A stretch of DNA of 38,286 nt from Bacillota bacterium (GCA_023411645.1 JAEYON010000131.1:1-38286); one strand, 5' to 3'; counted from the stretch's first letter, positions 1 through 8,547 are shown. The notes: generated by a model from the sequence alone, not told the origin. Numbers and translations: made by a program.

Positions 1-12
1 TCGGTTTAATGT

Positions 13-18
13 TATAAT
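13..18 (+). promoter_or_regulatory. Probable -10 box of the walR promoter
   Basis: TATAAT lies 62 bases upstream of the walR GTG start. The matching -35 element would fall before the window begins, so only half of the promoter is visible. The predicted leader is about 55 nt. Confidence 0.5.
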
Positions 19-80
19 TGGATTCAGTGATATTGATTGTGAATTGTTTATTCCGATATCCTGCAGAGGGAGCGTGTTTT

Positions 81-779
81 GTGAGTAAAAAAGTTTTGAT
101 CGTAGACGATGAAAAAAACATAGTGGATATCCTCAAGTATAACTTAAAAAAAGAAGGCTTTGACACAATCGAAGCATACGACGGGGAGCAAGCCATTGAG
201 CTTGCTCTCAGTGAGAAACCGGATCTGATTTTGCTGGATGTGATGCTGCCCAGGATGGATGGCTTCACGGTTTGCAGAAAGCTTAGGCAGACCTTGGCTA
301 CGCCGATTCTCATGCTTACGGCGAAGGAAGAAGAGGTGGACAAGGTTCTCGGTCTGGAGCTTGGCGCGGATGATTACATTACAAAGCCATTCAGCCAGAG
401 AGAGCTGATGGCGCGCATCAAGGCAAATATCAGAAGGACGTCGCTGGAGGAGGTCGCCGCTACAAAAACCGCTTTTATCCAGTGCGGCGATTTGCTTATC
501 GACATTGACAGGTATGAGGTACAGCGTGGTGATACGGCAATCGAGCTGACGCTAAGGGAGTTTGAGCTTGTCAAGTTCCTTGCAATGCATGCTGGACAGA
601 TATTCTCCAGGGAAAACCTGCTGGAAAAGGTTTGGGGATATGAATATTATGGAGATGTAAGAACTGTTGACGTTACGATCCGCAGGGTGAGGGAAAAGCT
701 TGAGAGGGATCCCTCCAACTGTGAATATATCATGACCAAGCGGGGAGTCGGTTATTATTTCAGCAGGCAGGACAAGTAA
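81..779 (+). CDS. walR: Response regulator WalR (YycF), OmpR family
   Basis: Cytoplasmic DNA-binding response regulator of the essential WalRK system, which controls cell-wall metabolism in Firmicutes. The 232-aa product has an N-terminal receiver domain (about residues 3-115) with acidic pair D9/D10, phospho-acceptor D53 in LLLDVMLP, T80 and K102 (YITKPF). A C-terminal winged helix (about 135-230) ends with VWGYEYYGDVRTVDVTIRRV and a TKRGVGYYF wing, typical of OmpR/PhoB regulators. I chose the GTG at 81, preceded by GAGGGAG, instead of an in-frame start at 18 that overlaps the -10 box and would add 21 residues not seen in the family. The walK start lies 4 nt after the stop, so the two are co-transcribed. 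A WalR-type operator occurs further down at 2604-2620, which fits the assignment to WalR rather than PhoP. Confidence 0.96.
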   Translation: MSKKVLIVDDEKNIVDILKYNLKKEGFDTIEAYDGEQAIELALSEKPDLILLDVMLPRMDGFTVCRKLRQTLATPILMLTAKEEEVDKVLGLELGADDYITKPFSQRELMARIKANIRRTSLEEVAATKTAFIQCGDLLIDIDRYEVQRGDTAIELTLREFELVKFLAMHAGQIFSRENLLEKVWGYEYYGDVRTVDVTIRRVREKLERDPSNCEYIMTKRGVGYYFSRQDK

Positions 780-783
780 AGCA

Positions 784-2562
784 ATGTTTTTTAATAGCTT
801 GCAATGGAGACTGGTAGGATTTTTCTGTCTTATTACCGTCTGCTTGATTATACCTACGTGGCTCTTTCTGAACAGCAGGATCGAAATAAAATATTATGAC
901 AACTTTGTGGACAGGATCGAAGAGGGCTTCAGCTATATTACGCCCTCGAACGGTACTATTGATGCGCAAAGTCTCAGTGAAGCTCTGAAAACGAACGAAA
1001 GTGTTTTTCAGATCAATCTTGAATACAGATACTATACGATTACCGATAAAAATGGTGAGATACTCGATACTAACGATATTGAGTTTCAGAATAATCCTTC
1101 GGCTGCGCTAAATGCGCTGCTGGCCTCTGATAATTATGTCCGTGCCTTATCCGGTGAAGAAGATAATAGAAGAATTCTCGAAACATATGGCGATAAAAGC
1201 TTTTTTGACTTTGCGAGACCGTATGGCGAGTATATACTGTATTTCCGGTACTTCAAAGATGATTGGGCCGTTATAACCCGTTATTTCAACGATATAATAT
1301 ATACCAGTCTGGCTATTGGCCTTGTGATTGCTTTTGTGGCGGGATATATACTTTCGAGTACCATAACACTGCCTCTGGCGAAGCTTATGAATAAGGCAAG
1401 GAGCATAGCGGGAGGCGACTTTGGGCAGGTGCTTGAGGTTAAGTCGGAGGATGAGATCGGTAAGCTGACAGAGACCTTCAACTATATGTCTGCGAGTATG
1501 AAAAACTATATCACAGAGATATCCAGTGAAAAGGGTAAAATGGAGACTATCTTAAATTACATGACGGATGGAATTATTGCATTTAACCTGAAGGGGGAGA
1601 TCATTCATACGAATCCTGCATCCGACCGGCTTCTGGGGGTGGAGGAAAGGTTGGATAATTTCAGGGATTACTGCGACAGGTTTGGCTTTAATTATTGTGT
1701 TGAGGATGTGCTGTATCTTCATTCGAGGCAATCCACTGAAATGAGCATAGTGGTTAACGGGAAGACCATAAAGGTGTACTTTGCGATCTTTACAGATACA
1801 AATAAGAACCCGGAAGGAATCATTGCTGTACTTCAGGATATTACGGAGCAGCAGAGGCTGGAGAATATGCGCAAGGAGTTTGTGGCAAATGTTTCTCATG
1901 AATTGAGAACACCGCTGACCTCCATCAAGAGTTATTCAGAAGCGCTGCTGGACGGAGCGATAGAGGAGAGTGAAACAGCCGGGAGATTCCTTAGTGTCAT
2001 TAACTCGGAAGCAGACAGAATGACCAGGCTTGTCAAAGATTTACTTCAGCTTTCCAGCCTGGACAATCAGCAAACAAAGTGGAACTTTCAGTTGATTTCG
2101 CTTGTGAATTTGGTTCGGAGCGCGGTTGAAAGAATGGAACTGGAGGCAAAGTCCAAGAATCAGACGCTCGAGTGCTTTGTGCTGTGCGATATACCTGATA
2201 TCCAAGGGGACTATGGCCGTCTTGAGCAGGTTGTATTCAATATTCTTGGCAATGCAATTAAGTATACCCCTGAAGATGGGAAGGTAACGGTTTATATCGG
2301 AAAGATCGTGAATGATGTATACTTTAAGGTGGCGGACAGCGGAATTGGTATACCCGAGTGCGATCTGAACAGGATTTTTGAAAGATTCTACAGGGTGGAT
2401 AAGGCGCGTTCAAGAGAAATGGGTGGTACAGGCCTTGGCCTCTCTATTGCCAAGGAAATAGTTGAAGCTCATTCAGGGGTGATTACAATCAGCAGTAAGG
2501 AGGGTGTCGGAACGGAGGTTACGGTAAGGTTGCCTGTAATCCATACAAGCCCGGAAAATTGA
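784..2562 (+). CDS. walK: Sensor histidine kinase WalK (YycG/VicK)
   Basis: Membrane sensor kinase that phosphorylates WalR. The 592 aa match the family's usual length of about 600. Visible in order: TM1 (about 9-29), an extracytoplasmic sensor domain (about 30-170), TM2 (about 172-194), a HAMP domain (about 195-247), a cytoplasmic PAS domain (about 262-355) and HisKA with the phospho-accepting H372 in NVSHELRTPL. The HATPase part has an N-box around N490 (LGNAIKYTP), the DSGIGIP G1 box, an F-box (IFERFYRVD) and the GGTGLGLSIAKE G2 box. All catalytic motifs are intact. The extracellular loop is the size of the PASc/dCache domain seen in Bacillus WalK, the part that contacts YycH/YycI in B. 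subtilis. Translation probably benefits from coupling to walR. The downstream genes begin a new transcription unit after a gap of 146 nt. Confidence 0.96.
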   Translation: MFFNSLQWRLVGFFCLITVCLIIPTWLFLNSRIEIKYYDNFVDRIEEGFSYITPSNGTIDAQSLSEALKTNESVFQINLEYRYYTITDKNGEILDTNDIEFQNNPSAALNALLASDNYVRALSGEEDNRRILETYGDKSFFDFARPYGEYILYFRYFKDDWAVITRYFNDIIYTSLAIGLVIAFVAGYILSSTITLPLAKLMNKARSIAGGDFGQVLEVKSEDEIGKLTETFNYMSASMKNYITEISSEKGKMETILNYMTDGIIAFNLKGEIIHTNPASDRLLGVEERLDNFRDYCDRFGFNYCVEDVLYLHSRQSTEMSIVVNGKTIKVYFAIFTDTNKNPEGIIAVLQDITEQQRLENMRKEFVANVSHELRTPLTSIKSYSEALLDGAIEESETAGRFLSVINSEADRMTRLVKDLLQLSSLDNQQTKWNFQLISLVNLVRSAVERMELEAKSKNQTLECFVLCDIPDIQGDYGRLEQVVFNILGNAIKYTPEDGKVTVYIGKIVNDVYFKVADSGIGIPECDLNRIFERFYRVDKARSREMGGTGLGLSIAKEIVEAHSGVITISSKEGVGTEVTVRLPVIHTSPEN

Positions 2563-2603
2563 GCGTTTGCAGGATTTATTATGTAATTTTTTCTTAAATG
2601 GAC

Positions 2604-2661
2604 TGTAATGATTTTGTAACATCTTTTTAGTATAATGAAATTACTAAATTTATGTTATAAT
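2604..2661 (+). promoter_or_regulatory. WalR box and tandem -10 elements upstream of the secreted protein-yycH-yycI unit
   Basis: TGTAATGATTTTGTAAC at 2604-2620 fits the published WalR/YycF consensus exactly: two TGT(A/T)A(A/T/C) hexamers separated by 5 bases. Two -10 boxes follow. TATAAT at 2631-2636 would put the box over its -35 region. TATAAT at 2656-2661 is preceded by TG with one base between (extended -10), and would put the box upstream of its -35 region, an activator-like position. No good -35 hexamer is visible for either, as expected for an activator-dependent promoter. Confidence 0.7.
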
Positions 2662-2708
2662 GGATAATGTATAAGAAGGAAGCATAATAAGGCTTAAGGG
2701 GCAATACG

Positions 2709-3380
2709 ATGATAAAAAAATTGGGTGCAGTTTTAATAGCTGTTTTGATATTATTGGCATTTTCCATGACAGTCTTCGCAGGGAATACAGAAGGGTCCGG
2801 AGGTGTTGGTTTGTCTGCCGAGGGAATCACCAGCGCCCCTGCTCCAGACATTCAGAATGCCGCCGTGGAAACGGAAGAAGATATCGCAAGAAAACACTTT
2901 GACAGTGAATACTGGGGCACTTTGAAAAATGGAGCGGCATTGGATAATGGCAAGTTCATAATGACAATTACCAAACCTGAAAACGATAAGGATTCGACCT
3001 ATAAAAGGTCTTACATACTCTCCGGAAAGTCGGACTACGATGACGTGGTCATCTCGATAGCCAGACTAAACAGAAAAACAAATGAATATGAGCTTATAAG
3101 TAATACAGACGGAGATAAATCCTGGGGAATTGGATCAGGTATATTCTCCACAGAGATTTTGTTAATTGATGGCGTAAATAATCTGATGTTTATCTCTTAC
3201 AGAAAATCAGAAATGGTTGAAGGGAAAATTCAGTTTAATAGCATTACGGTAGAACTGTTACCTGAATCGTTGACTGACAAGATAACAAGGAAGGCTACTG
3301 AAATTGGAAACAGTATTACAAACGGGATTGAGAAAAGCTACCAATCAGTCATTGACATTTTTGGCAGGAAAGGCAAATGA
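2709..3380 (+). CDS. Secreted protein of unknown function, translationally coupled to yycH
   Basis: I do not recognise a named family. The 223-aa product begins with a clear Sec signal peptide: KK, a hydrophobic stretch over residues 5-22, and a probable signal peptidase I site after VFA (24/25), with no lipobox cysteine. A short Gly/Ser/Pro-rich linker (25-50) precedes a central part (about 55-175) with alternating hydrophobic residues suggestive of a beta-sandwich. The C-terminal 40 residues look amphipathic and helical. There are no cysteines and no obvious catalytic motif. AAGGGG lies upstream of the ATG. The stop overlaps the yycH start (ATGA, 3377-3380), and the gene directly follows a WalR box, so it belongs to the WalRK regulatory locus by context. 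It could be an extracytoplasmic partner or ligand-sensing component of WalK/YycH/YycI, but that is inference from position only. Confidence 0.8.
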   Translation: MIKKLGAVLIAVLILLAFSMTVFAGNTEGSGGVGLSAEGITSAPAPDIQNAAVETEEDIARKHFDSEYWGTLKNGAALDNGKFIMTITKPENDKDSTYKRSYILSGKSDYDDVVISIARLNRKTNEYELISNTDGDKSWGIGSGIFSTEILLIDGVNNLMFISYRKSEMVEGKIQFNSITVELLPESLTDKITRKATEIGNSITNGIEKSYQSVIDIFGRKGK

Positions 3381-4774
3381 AAGAGCGTCTGAAGACGATT
3401 TGTATTATCATACTTCTTATAGTGGGCATATCACAGGTAGGAATTCTCTGGAGCTATCAAAACCGGGGGAATCCTACCGGTTTTATTTATGGGCTGTTCG
3501 GCCTTGAACATGCGGCTCGGATCAATAATGAAATACTGCGCGAAAAACTGTTTTTACCGGACAGGCTGGTTTTATCCGATGGAAGCGGCTCTTACTGGGT
3601 GGTTTCGGATGATGAGAGCAGGTATACGACTCTTTGGAACGAGGCGAGACAGGGACTATATCAAATTATCTCTGGTGATATTGAATTGACAAAGGCCGGT
3701 GGCAGTTGGGGCGATGCTATATCGAAACGAGGAATTCTGATTGATTTTGGCTATGCTATGGATACGGAGCTTCTGTCATGGTTTTTGGGCGTTGTAAACC
3801 CGATGCATGAGTTGAGTGATATTCGTAAGGTGATGATAAATCGGGATATTACGGATGAGAGCATGAGTATATTCTATATTTACTGCAGCGATGGCACAGT
3901 CTATAGCTCAAGGCGGATCAGATACGAGGCAGCAGTGAAGCTGGAGGAAAGTATTGTTGCTGTGAGCAAGGTCAATCGTGGCTATACTTCCCTTAAAGGC
4001 GGCGGGATCGCTAAGGAAAATGATGAGCCCGATGTGCTTTATGCTGTAGCTCCGAAATACTGGAGGTATAATAGCTTTTCCATGGCGCCCCCGGTTGAGT
4101 TCGAGAACGATGAGGAGCTGGCTGATATTCTTTTGGGAACCGAAAAGGATCGGTACAACAGAAGCAGAATCAGAGGTAATATTCTGCAGTTTAATTATGG
4201 TGACAATGTCTACAGGTATTACGAGGACGGATATATGACCTACCGTTATCTGGAGGCAGCGGATACGTCAGGCAAAGGCCGGGCAGAGAAAGCGCTTCTA
4301 CATTCGTATCAATTCATTGCGCAAATATATAATCAGTTTGAGTCGCCTGCTGATATTGTGTTGACATTAGTCGAAAAGCTGCCGGGTGGTATATATCGAT
4401 TTGGTTTTGATTATAAGGTTTCAGGGATTACGGTGAAGGTCGATATTGAGTCAAAGGAAAGCGGCGGATTGAAGGACGACCCCGGCTCCAGGCTGGAGCA
4501 CGCTATCGAGATCCAGGCTGATACGAAGCGGGTGTTGAAATGCGATTGGCTGCTGAAAGGGTTTGAACGAAGCGGCGGCGGAAATTTTGATGATCGTTTT
4601 AATTATCTACTGGAGAAATCGGGAATTAGTTTCAGGGACTTGAGCATACAGGATATATATCCCTGCTATTTCGTAGACTCTCCATCTGCAAGGCAGCTTA
4701 GTCCGTCGCTGTTTATTAAAACGAGGAACCAGGGAAACATATCAGTTGAAATGATCCCCGAAGAAGGAGACTAG
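3377..4774 (+). CDS. yycH: YycH-like regulator of WalK
   Basis: Probable membrane-anchored extracytoplasmic protein that modulates WalK with YycI. The 465-aa product has a single N-terminal TM helix (about residues 7-27) after a basic MKERLK start, then a large non-cytoplasmic domain. The size, topology and position between walK and yycI match YycH; sequence conservation in this family is low, so the call rests partly on synteny. The ATG overlaps the stop of the upstream secreted-protein gene by 4 nt, and yycI starts 3 nt after the stop, so the three genes form one translationally linked unit. In B. subtilis YycH and YycI restrain WalK, whereas in Staphylococcus aureus they activate it; the direction here cannot be read from sequence. 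Confidence 0.82.
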   Translation: MKERLKTICIIILLIVGISQVGILWSYQNRGNPTGFIYGLFGLEHAARINNEILREKLFLPDRLVLSDGSGSYWVVSDDESRYTTLWNEARQGLYQIISGDIELTKAGGSWGDAISKRGILIDFGYAMDTELLSWFLGVVNPMHELSDIRKVMINRDITDESMSIFYIYCSDGTVYSSRRIRYEAAVKLEESIVAVSKVNRGYTSLKGGGIAKENDEPDVLYAVAPKYWRYNSFSMAPPVEFENDEELADILLGTEKDRYNRSRIRGNILQFNYGDNVYRYYEDGYMTYRYLEAADTSGKGRAEKALLHSYQFIAQIYNQFESPADIVLTLVEKLPGGIYRFGFDYKVSGITVKVDIESKESGGLKDDPGSRLEHAIEIQADTKRVLKCDWLLKGFERSGGGNFDDRFNYLLEKSGISFRDLSIQDIYPCYFVDSPSARQLSPSLFIKTRNQGNISVEMIPEEGD

Positions 4775-4777
4775 CAT

Positions 4778-5695
4778 ATGGATGTGGCTAAGGCAAAAAA
4801 TGTGGTCATTACACTGCTGATCGCTTTCAATATTTTTTTATTGGTAAATAATCTGACATTTGTCAAAGGACAGGGCGTCCGGAAGGAAACAATTCAAAAT
4901 GCCGAAGTGATTTTGAAGAACCGGGGAGTGTCACTGGAATGCAGTATCCCCACTATACCGGGCGGGCTGCACAGGCTTGAATATTCCTATAGCAAACTGG
5001 ACAGGCAGGCATTGGCACAGACTTTGTTGGGCAGCGGATACGCTGTCATCGGACAGGAAGCGTCGAGCGACCAGGGAGTGGCTTCAGTTCAGGATTATGA
5101 GTTTGAGCAAGGCGAAAAAAAGCTTCAGTTTATCAGCGATACACAGTTTATTTACACAGATGATCAGCCGGCTGCTGTTATTGACATGGGCAGCGAGGAG
5201 AAGATAAGGAAAGCGGCGCAGCAATTTCTAAAGGAGGCCGGTCTTTTAGACGGAAAGTACGTAGTTGACAGTCTTGTGAGGGGCAGTGCAGGCGGGGAAG
5301 GCGATGAAGCGCGGGCAGGCAGTGATGATATGGATATTAGCGGAACCCGGGGCGGCAGCGTGACGGTAGTTTTCATTGAAAGCTTTGAAGGTTTTCCTGT
5401 GTTTGATAATTACGCATATGTTACGCTGGATCAGAACGGCGTGCTGCGCCTTGAGTACGGGAAAGTACGTGTAAACGGATTTAAGCAGGATAGTATTGAA
5501 CGTTTTGACGCATATCAAGCGTTGCTGGCCAGGTTCAAAATGGGCAGCAATCTGATCATTACTTCTATCGACAGCGGCTATAAACTTGAGGATTCATCCA
5601 TGAACGGTGTTGAATCCGTTGAGATGCTGCCCGTGTGGCGTGTCAGGATTAAGGGTCAATCCGAGCCGGAATATCTCTATCCATATGACTTGTGA
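4778..5695 (+). CDS. yycI: YycI-like regulator of WalK
   Basis: The 305-aa product starts with MDVAKAKNVVITLLIAFNIF, the family's characteristic opening (MDW.KAK..LI), followed by one TM helix (about residues 8-27) and an extracytoplasmic domain containing a YycI-like C-terminal half (YAYVTLDQNGVLRLEYGKVR). It is the WalK-modulating partner of YycH. An insert at about residues 165-187 is rich in Gly, Ser, Asp and Ala and looks like a lineage-specific linker inside the conserved domain. GAAGGAGA precedes the ATG. It is the last gene of the WalR-box-controlled unit; an intergenic stretch of 165 nt with a new -10 box separates it from murA. Confidence 0.88.
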   Translation: MDVAKAKNVVITLLIAFNIFLLVNNLTFVKGQGVRKETIQNAEVILKNRGVSLECSIPTIPGGLHRLEYSYSKLDRQALAQTLLGSGYAVIGQEASSDQGVASVQDYEFEQGEKKLQFISDTQFIYTDDQPAAVIDMGSEEKIRKAAQQFLKEAGLLDGKYVVDSLVRGSAGGEGDEARAGSDDMDISGTRGGSVTVVFIESFEGFPVFDNYAYVTLDQNGVLRLEYGKVRVNGFKQDSIERFDAYQALLARFKMGSNLIITSIDSGYKLEDSSMNGVESVEMLPVWRVRIKGQSEPEYLYPYDL

Positions 5696-5771
5696 AAACA
5701 GAATAATAACCATAATAACAGTGCGGAACAACCATAATGAACTAATTGTAGTACAAAATATAAAACAGTGC

Positions 5772-5777
5772 TATAAT
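5772..5777 (+). promoter_or_regulatory. Probable -10 box of the murA promoter
   Basis: TATAAT at 5772-5777. The nearest -35-like hexamer, TTGTAG at 5746-5751, is 20 bases away, which is long for sigma-A. A start near 5784 would exclude the upstream in-frame ATG at 5780 and leave a leader of about 77 nt before the TTG at 5861. Confidence 0.4.
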
Positions 5778-5860
5778 AAATGATGGGACACTCCTGCAAC
5801 TACCATAACCGGGGAATGCCACCCACCTATATACGAAAGAAAAGAAGGCAGGTGCACGGG

Positions 5861-7120
5861 TTGGAGAAAATCGTTATACATGGTCAGAAAGCACTGCATG
5901 GTGATGTTTTTATAAGCGGGGCCAAAAATGCTGCGGTTGCGGTTGTGCCTGCGGCATTGCTCATTGAAGGAACCTGCAGAATTGAGAACCTGCCGGACAT
6001 TAGAGATACGCGAGTATTGGGGGATACACTGGTCCAACTGGGAGCGGTAGTCAAATATGAAGATAACAATACCATTTTAGTTGATTCCAGTAACATCCAT
6101 TCTTATATAGCCTCCTATGATATGATAAAGAGCATGAGAGCATCCTATTATTTACTGGGTGCGTTGCTTGGCCGATTTGGAAAGGCGGAGGTCGCTCTGC
6201 CCGGCGGCTGTGATTTTGGCTACAGGCCAATGGATCAGCACATCAAAGGGTTTGAGGCCATGGGCGCGTCGGTGTCCATCGAGCATGGGATGATCAAGAT
6301 GAGCGCGGATAAGCTGGTTGGATGTCAAATCTATTTGGACGTTGTCAGTGTAGGAGCGACGATTAATCTGATTTTGGCGGCGGTGAAGGCAGAGGGGACC
6401 ACTACTATTGAGAATGCCGCCAAGGAGCCGCATATCGTCGATGTTGTTAACTTTTTGAATGCGGCAGGTGCGAATATTAAGGGAGCCGGAACTGATGTAA
6501 TCAAGATAAAGGGCGTTGATAAGCTGGACGGCAGTCCGGTTCACTCCATTATACCGGATATGGTCGAGGCAGGTACGTTTATGATTGCTGCCGTGGCTAC
6601 AGGCGGGGATGTAACGGTGAAGAATATTATACCGAAGCATATGGAATCGTTGACGGCCAAGCTGATAGAGATGAATGTAAATGTCATAGAGGGTGAGGAT
6701 TGGATCAGGGTAGTTGGCGGTGATACGCTTCAGAAGGCGAATATCAAGACGCTCCCCTATCCCGGGTTTGCCACAGATCTGCATCCGCCGGCAACAGTGC
6801 TGCTGTGCCTGGCTAATGGCTGCAGTACGGTGTCTGAGGGTATCTGGCCTCAAAGATTTCAATACGTGGATGAACTGAAAAGGATGGGCGCGAAAATACG
6901 TGTTGATGGCAATGTGGCGGTCATAGACGGGCCGGCCGCTTTGACGGGAGCAAAGGTGAACGCTATTGATCTGAGGGCCGGCGCAGCAGTGGTCATTGCC
7001 GGACTTGCGGCGGAAGGAACTACTGAGGTGGACAATATTAAATACATAGACAGAGGCTACGAGGACTTTGTTGGCAAGCTGCGAAGCCTTGGAGCGGATA
7101 TACGGAGAATTGGGAGATGA
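5861..7120 (+). CDS. murA: UDP-N-acetylglucosamine 1-carboxyvinyltransferase MurA
   Basis: Cytoplasmic enzyme of the first committed step of peptidoglycan synthesis, adding enolpyruvate from PEP to UDP-GlcNAc. From the TTG at 5861 the protein is 419 aa, the family length, and begins MEKIVIHGQKALHGDVFISG. K22/N23 in SGAKNA, C117 in LPGGCDFG (the loop cysteine that fosfomycin alkylates) and D306 (catalytic aspartate position) are present. The TTG is preceded by AAGGCAGG with 8 nt spacing; the longer frame from the ATG at 5780 would add 27 residues and begin before the likely transcript start. Two usually conserved segments differ from common MurA: the loop after D306 reads TDLHPPAT rather than the usual TD(M/L)Q type, and SEGIWPQRF replaces the usual TE.(I/V)FENRF. 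Its place downstream of the WalRK locus is common in Firmicutes. Confidence 0.95.
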   Translation: MEKIVIHGQKALHGDVFISGAKNAAVAVVPAALLIEGTCRIENLPDIRDTRVLGDTLVQLGAVVKYEDNNTILVDSSNIHSYIASYDMIKSMRASYYLLGALLGRFGKAEVALPGGCDFGYRPMDQHIKGFEAMGASVSIEHGMIKMSADKLVGCQIYLDVVSVGATINLILAAVKAEGTTTIENAAKEPHIVDVVNFLNAAGANIKGAGTDVIKIKGVDKLDGSPVHSIIPDMVEAGTFMIAAVATGGDVTVKNIIPKHMESLTAKLIEMNVNVIEGEDWIRVVGGDTLQKANIKTLPYPGFATDLHPPATVLLCLANGCSTVSEGIWPQRFQYVDELKRMGAKIRVDGNVAVIDGPAALTGAKVNAIDLRAGAAVVIAGLAAEGTTEVDNIKYIDRGYEDFVGKLRSLGADIRRIGR

Positions 7121-7133
7121 CAGGACGAGAGAG

Positions 7134-7199
7134 TTCGGGAGCGGATGGGACGAATAGTACGGGAGATGGAGAGTAGAGTAAAGAAAATTCGGGAGCGGA
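7134..7199 (+). repeat. Short direct repeat in the murA-yycJ gap
   Basis: TTCGGGAGCGGA occurs at 7134-7145 and again at 7188-7199, 54 bases apart, with GGGAGATGGAG-like variants between them. The gap is purine-rich and looks like decayed tandem repeats. The second copy supplies the GGGAG ribosome binding site of yycJ. Confidence 0.6.
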
Positions 7200-7203
7200 A
7201 ATT

Positions 7204-8013
7204 GTGAATCGGGAATCGGGCATTATGAGATTTTGTAGCTTATATAGCGGAAGCAGCGGAAATTCATTATTCATCTCTTCAGGCAGCACAAAGCTGCTTG
7301 TTGAAGCGGGCCTCAGCGCAAAGAGGATCATAGCGGCATTGGACTCCATAGGGGAAAACCCTGCTGAGATCAGTGCCATTTTAGTATCACATGAGCACAG
7401 TGATCACACAAAGGGAGCCGGTATCCTATCTCGCAAGTTTAATCTGCCCATATATGCCAGTGAAGGTACTTGGCGGGCGATGGAGGGAATGATCGGTGTT
7501 GTTGCAGAATATAACAAGGTGGTTTTTTCGTCATATACTCCTTTTCAGATAGGTGAAATTGTTGTGACGCCTTTTCCAATACCGCATGATGCCAATGAGC
7601 CAGTGGGCTACAGCTTTTGTGCCTGCGGGAAAAAGGTGACTATTGCAACGGATATAGGGCACATTAGTACGGATTTGCTCTCCAGCTTTGAGGATAGCGA
7701 TCTGCTGCTGCTGGAGTCCAACCATGATCTGGAGATGCTCAAGGTGGGCCCGTATCCCTGGCCATTAAAGAAACGGATAGCCGGTGCACATGGGCACCTT
7801 TCAAACGATGCCGCCGGAGAGGTCATTGCATATATGGCGCAGAAGGGAACGAAGCGGTTCCTTCTCGGGCATTTAAGTAAGGAGAACAATTTCCCGGAGC
7901 TGGCCTACCAGACGGTGTGCAATGCGTTGTGCGAGAAATGCTTGCAGGCCGGCACCGACGTTACAGTGGACATTGCTCTTCGGGACCGAGTAAGCAGGGT
8001 GATCGAGCTATGA
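7204..8013 (+). CDS. yycJ: MBL-fold metallohydrolase YycJ/WalJ
   Basis: Metallo-beta-lactamase-fold hydrolase of the YycJ (WalJ) family; B. subtilis YycJ is a 5'-3' double-strand DNA exonuclease used in mismatch repair, while the streptococcal homologue VicX is linked to WalRK phenotypes. The metal-binding motif SHEHSDH is near residue 64, followed by PHDANEPVGY, the IATDIGH segment and ESNHD. The SGSSGN motif near the N-terminus is diagnostic. I give the GTG at 7204 (GGGAG, spacing 8); the ATG at 7225 is an alternative that gives the more typical opening MRFCSLYSGSSGN but has a weaker ribosome binding site. The stop overlaps the rlmH start by 4 nt. Confidence 0.92.
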   Translation: MNRESGIMRFCSLYSGSSGNSLFISSGSTKLLVEAGLSAKRIIAALDSIGENPAEISAILVSHEHSDHTKGAGILSRKFNLPIYASEGTWRAMEGMIGVVAEYNKVVFSSYTPFQIGEIVVTPFPIPHDANEPVGYSFCACGKKVTIATDIGHISTDLLSSFEDSDLLLLESNHDLEMLKVGPYPWPLKKRIAGAHGHLSNDAAGEVIAYMAQKGTKRFLLGHLSKENNFPELAYQTVCNALCEKCLQAGTDVTVDIALRDRVSRVIEL

Positions 8014-8489
8014 AGATTACCGTCGTAGCAGTAGGAAAGCTGAAGGAGCGCTATCTGAAGGATGGCATTGCCGAATACACAAAGCGTCTTTCAAGGTTCT
8101 GTGATCTTCAGCTTGTGGAGGTTGGGGACGAGCAGGCGCCGGATTCACTAAGTGCGGCTCAGGAAGAGCAGATCAAAAAAAAGGAAGCTGCCGGAATTAT
8201 GAGTAAGCTGAAAGAAGGCACCTTTCTCATTGTACTTGATATTAAAGGCGCGAAGAAAACCTCTGAGGCATTTTCTTCCGACCTGCAGAATTGTTTCACT
8301 TCCGGCAGATCCAACATCACCTTTGTAATCGGCGGCTCTCTTGGCCTTGATGTTGAGTTGGTGCGGAAGGCCGATATGAAGTTATCTCTATCCGACATGA
8401 CCTTTCCCCATCAGCTGACACGCCTTATATTGCTGGAGCAGTTGTTCCGAGCATTTAAAATCATGAATGGTGAGACATATCATAAATAA
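8010..8489 (+). CDS. rlmH: 23S rRNA (pseudouridine1915-N3)-methyltransferase RlmH
   Basis: SPOUT-class SAM-dependent methyltransferase acting on the 70S ribosome at pseudouridine 1915. The 159 aa equal the family's standard length. MKITVVAVGKLKERYLKDGI at the start, the glycine-rich cofactor segment FVIGGSLGL and the C-terminal knot segment LSDMTFPHQLTR...NGETYHK are all present. The ATG at 8010 overlaps the yycJ stop (ATGA). It closes the WalRK-murA-yycJ-rlmH block, an arrangement widely conserved in Firmicutes. Confidence 0.96.
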   Translation: MKITVVAVGKLKERYLKDGIAEYTKRLSRFCDLQLVEVGDEQAPDSLSAAQEEQIKKKEAAGIMSKLKEGTFLIVLDIKGAKKTSEAFSSDLQNCFTSGRSNITFVIGGSLGLDVELVRKADMKLSLSDMTFPHQLTRLILLEQLFRAFKIMNGETYHK

Positions 8490-8547
8490 GTCCATTTAGT
8501 TTGTTGACGCACAGCGTAGAGAATGGAACAAATTTCTGTAAATGCCG

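Noticed and set aside
5780..5860. N-terminal extension of murA from the ATG at 5780
   Set aside because: The extension overlaps the likely transcription start, has no ribosome binding site and lacks family similarity; the TTG at 5861 gives the standard MurA N-terminus.
6152..6862. Long antisense reading frame opposite murA (similar ones opposite glnA at 23905-24612, rho, and ilvB)
   Set aside because: They have no ribosome binding site or recognisable domain, and lie opposite well-conserved genes; they are by-products of the codon use of the real genes.
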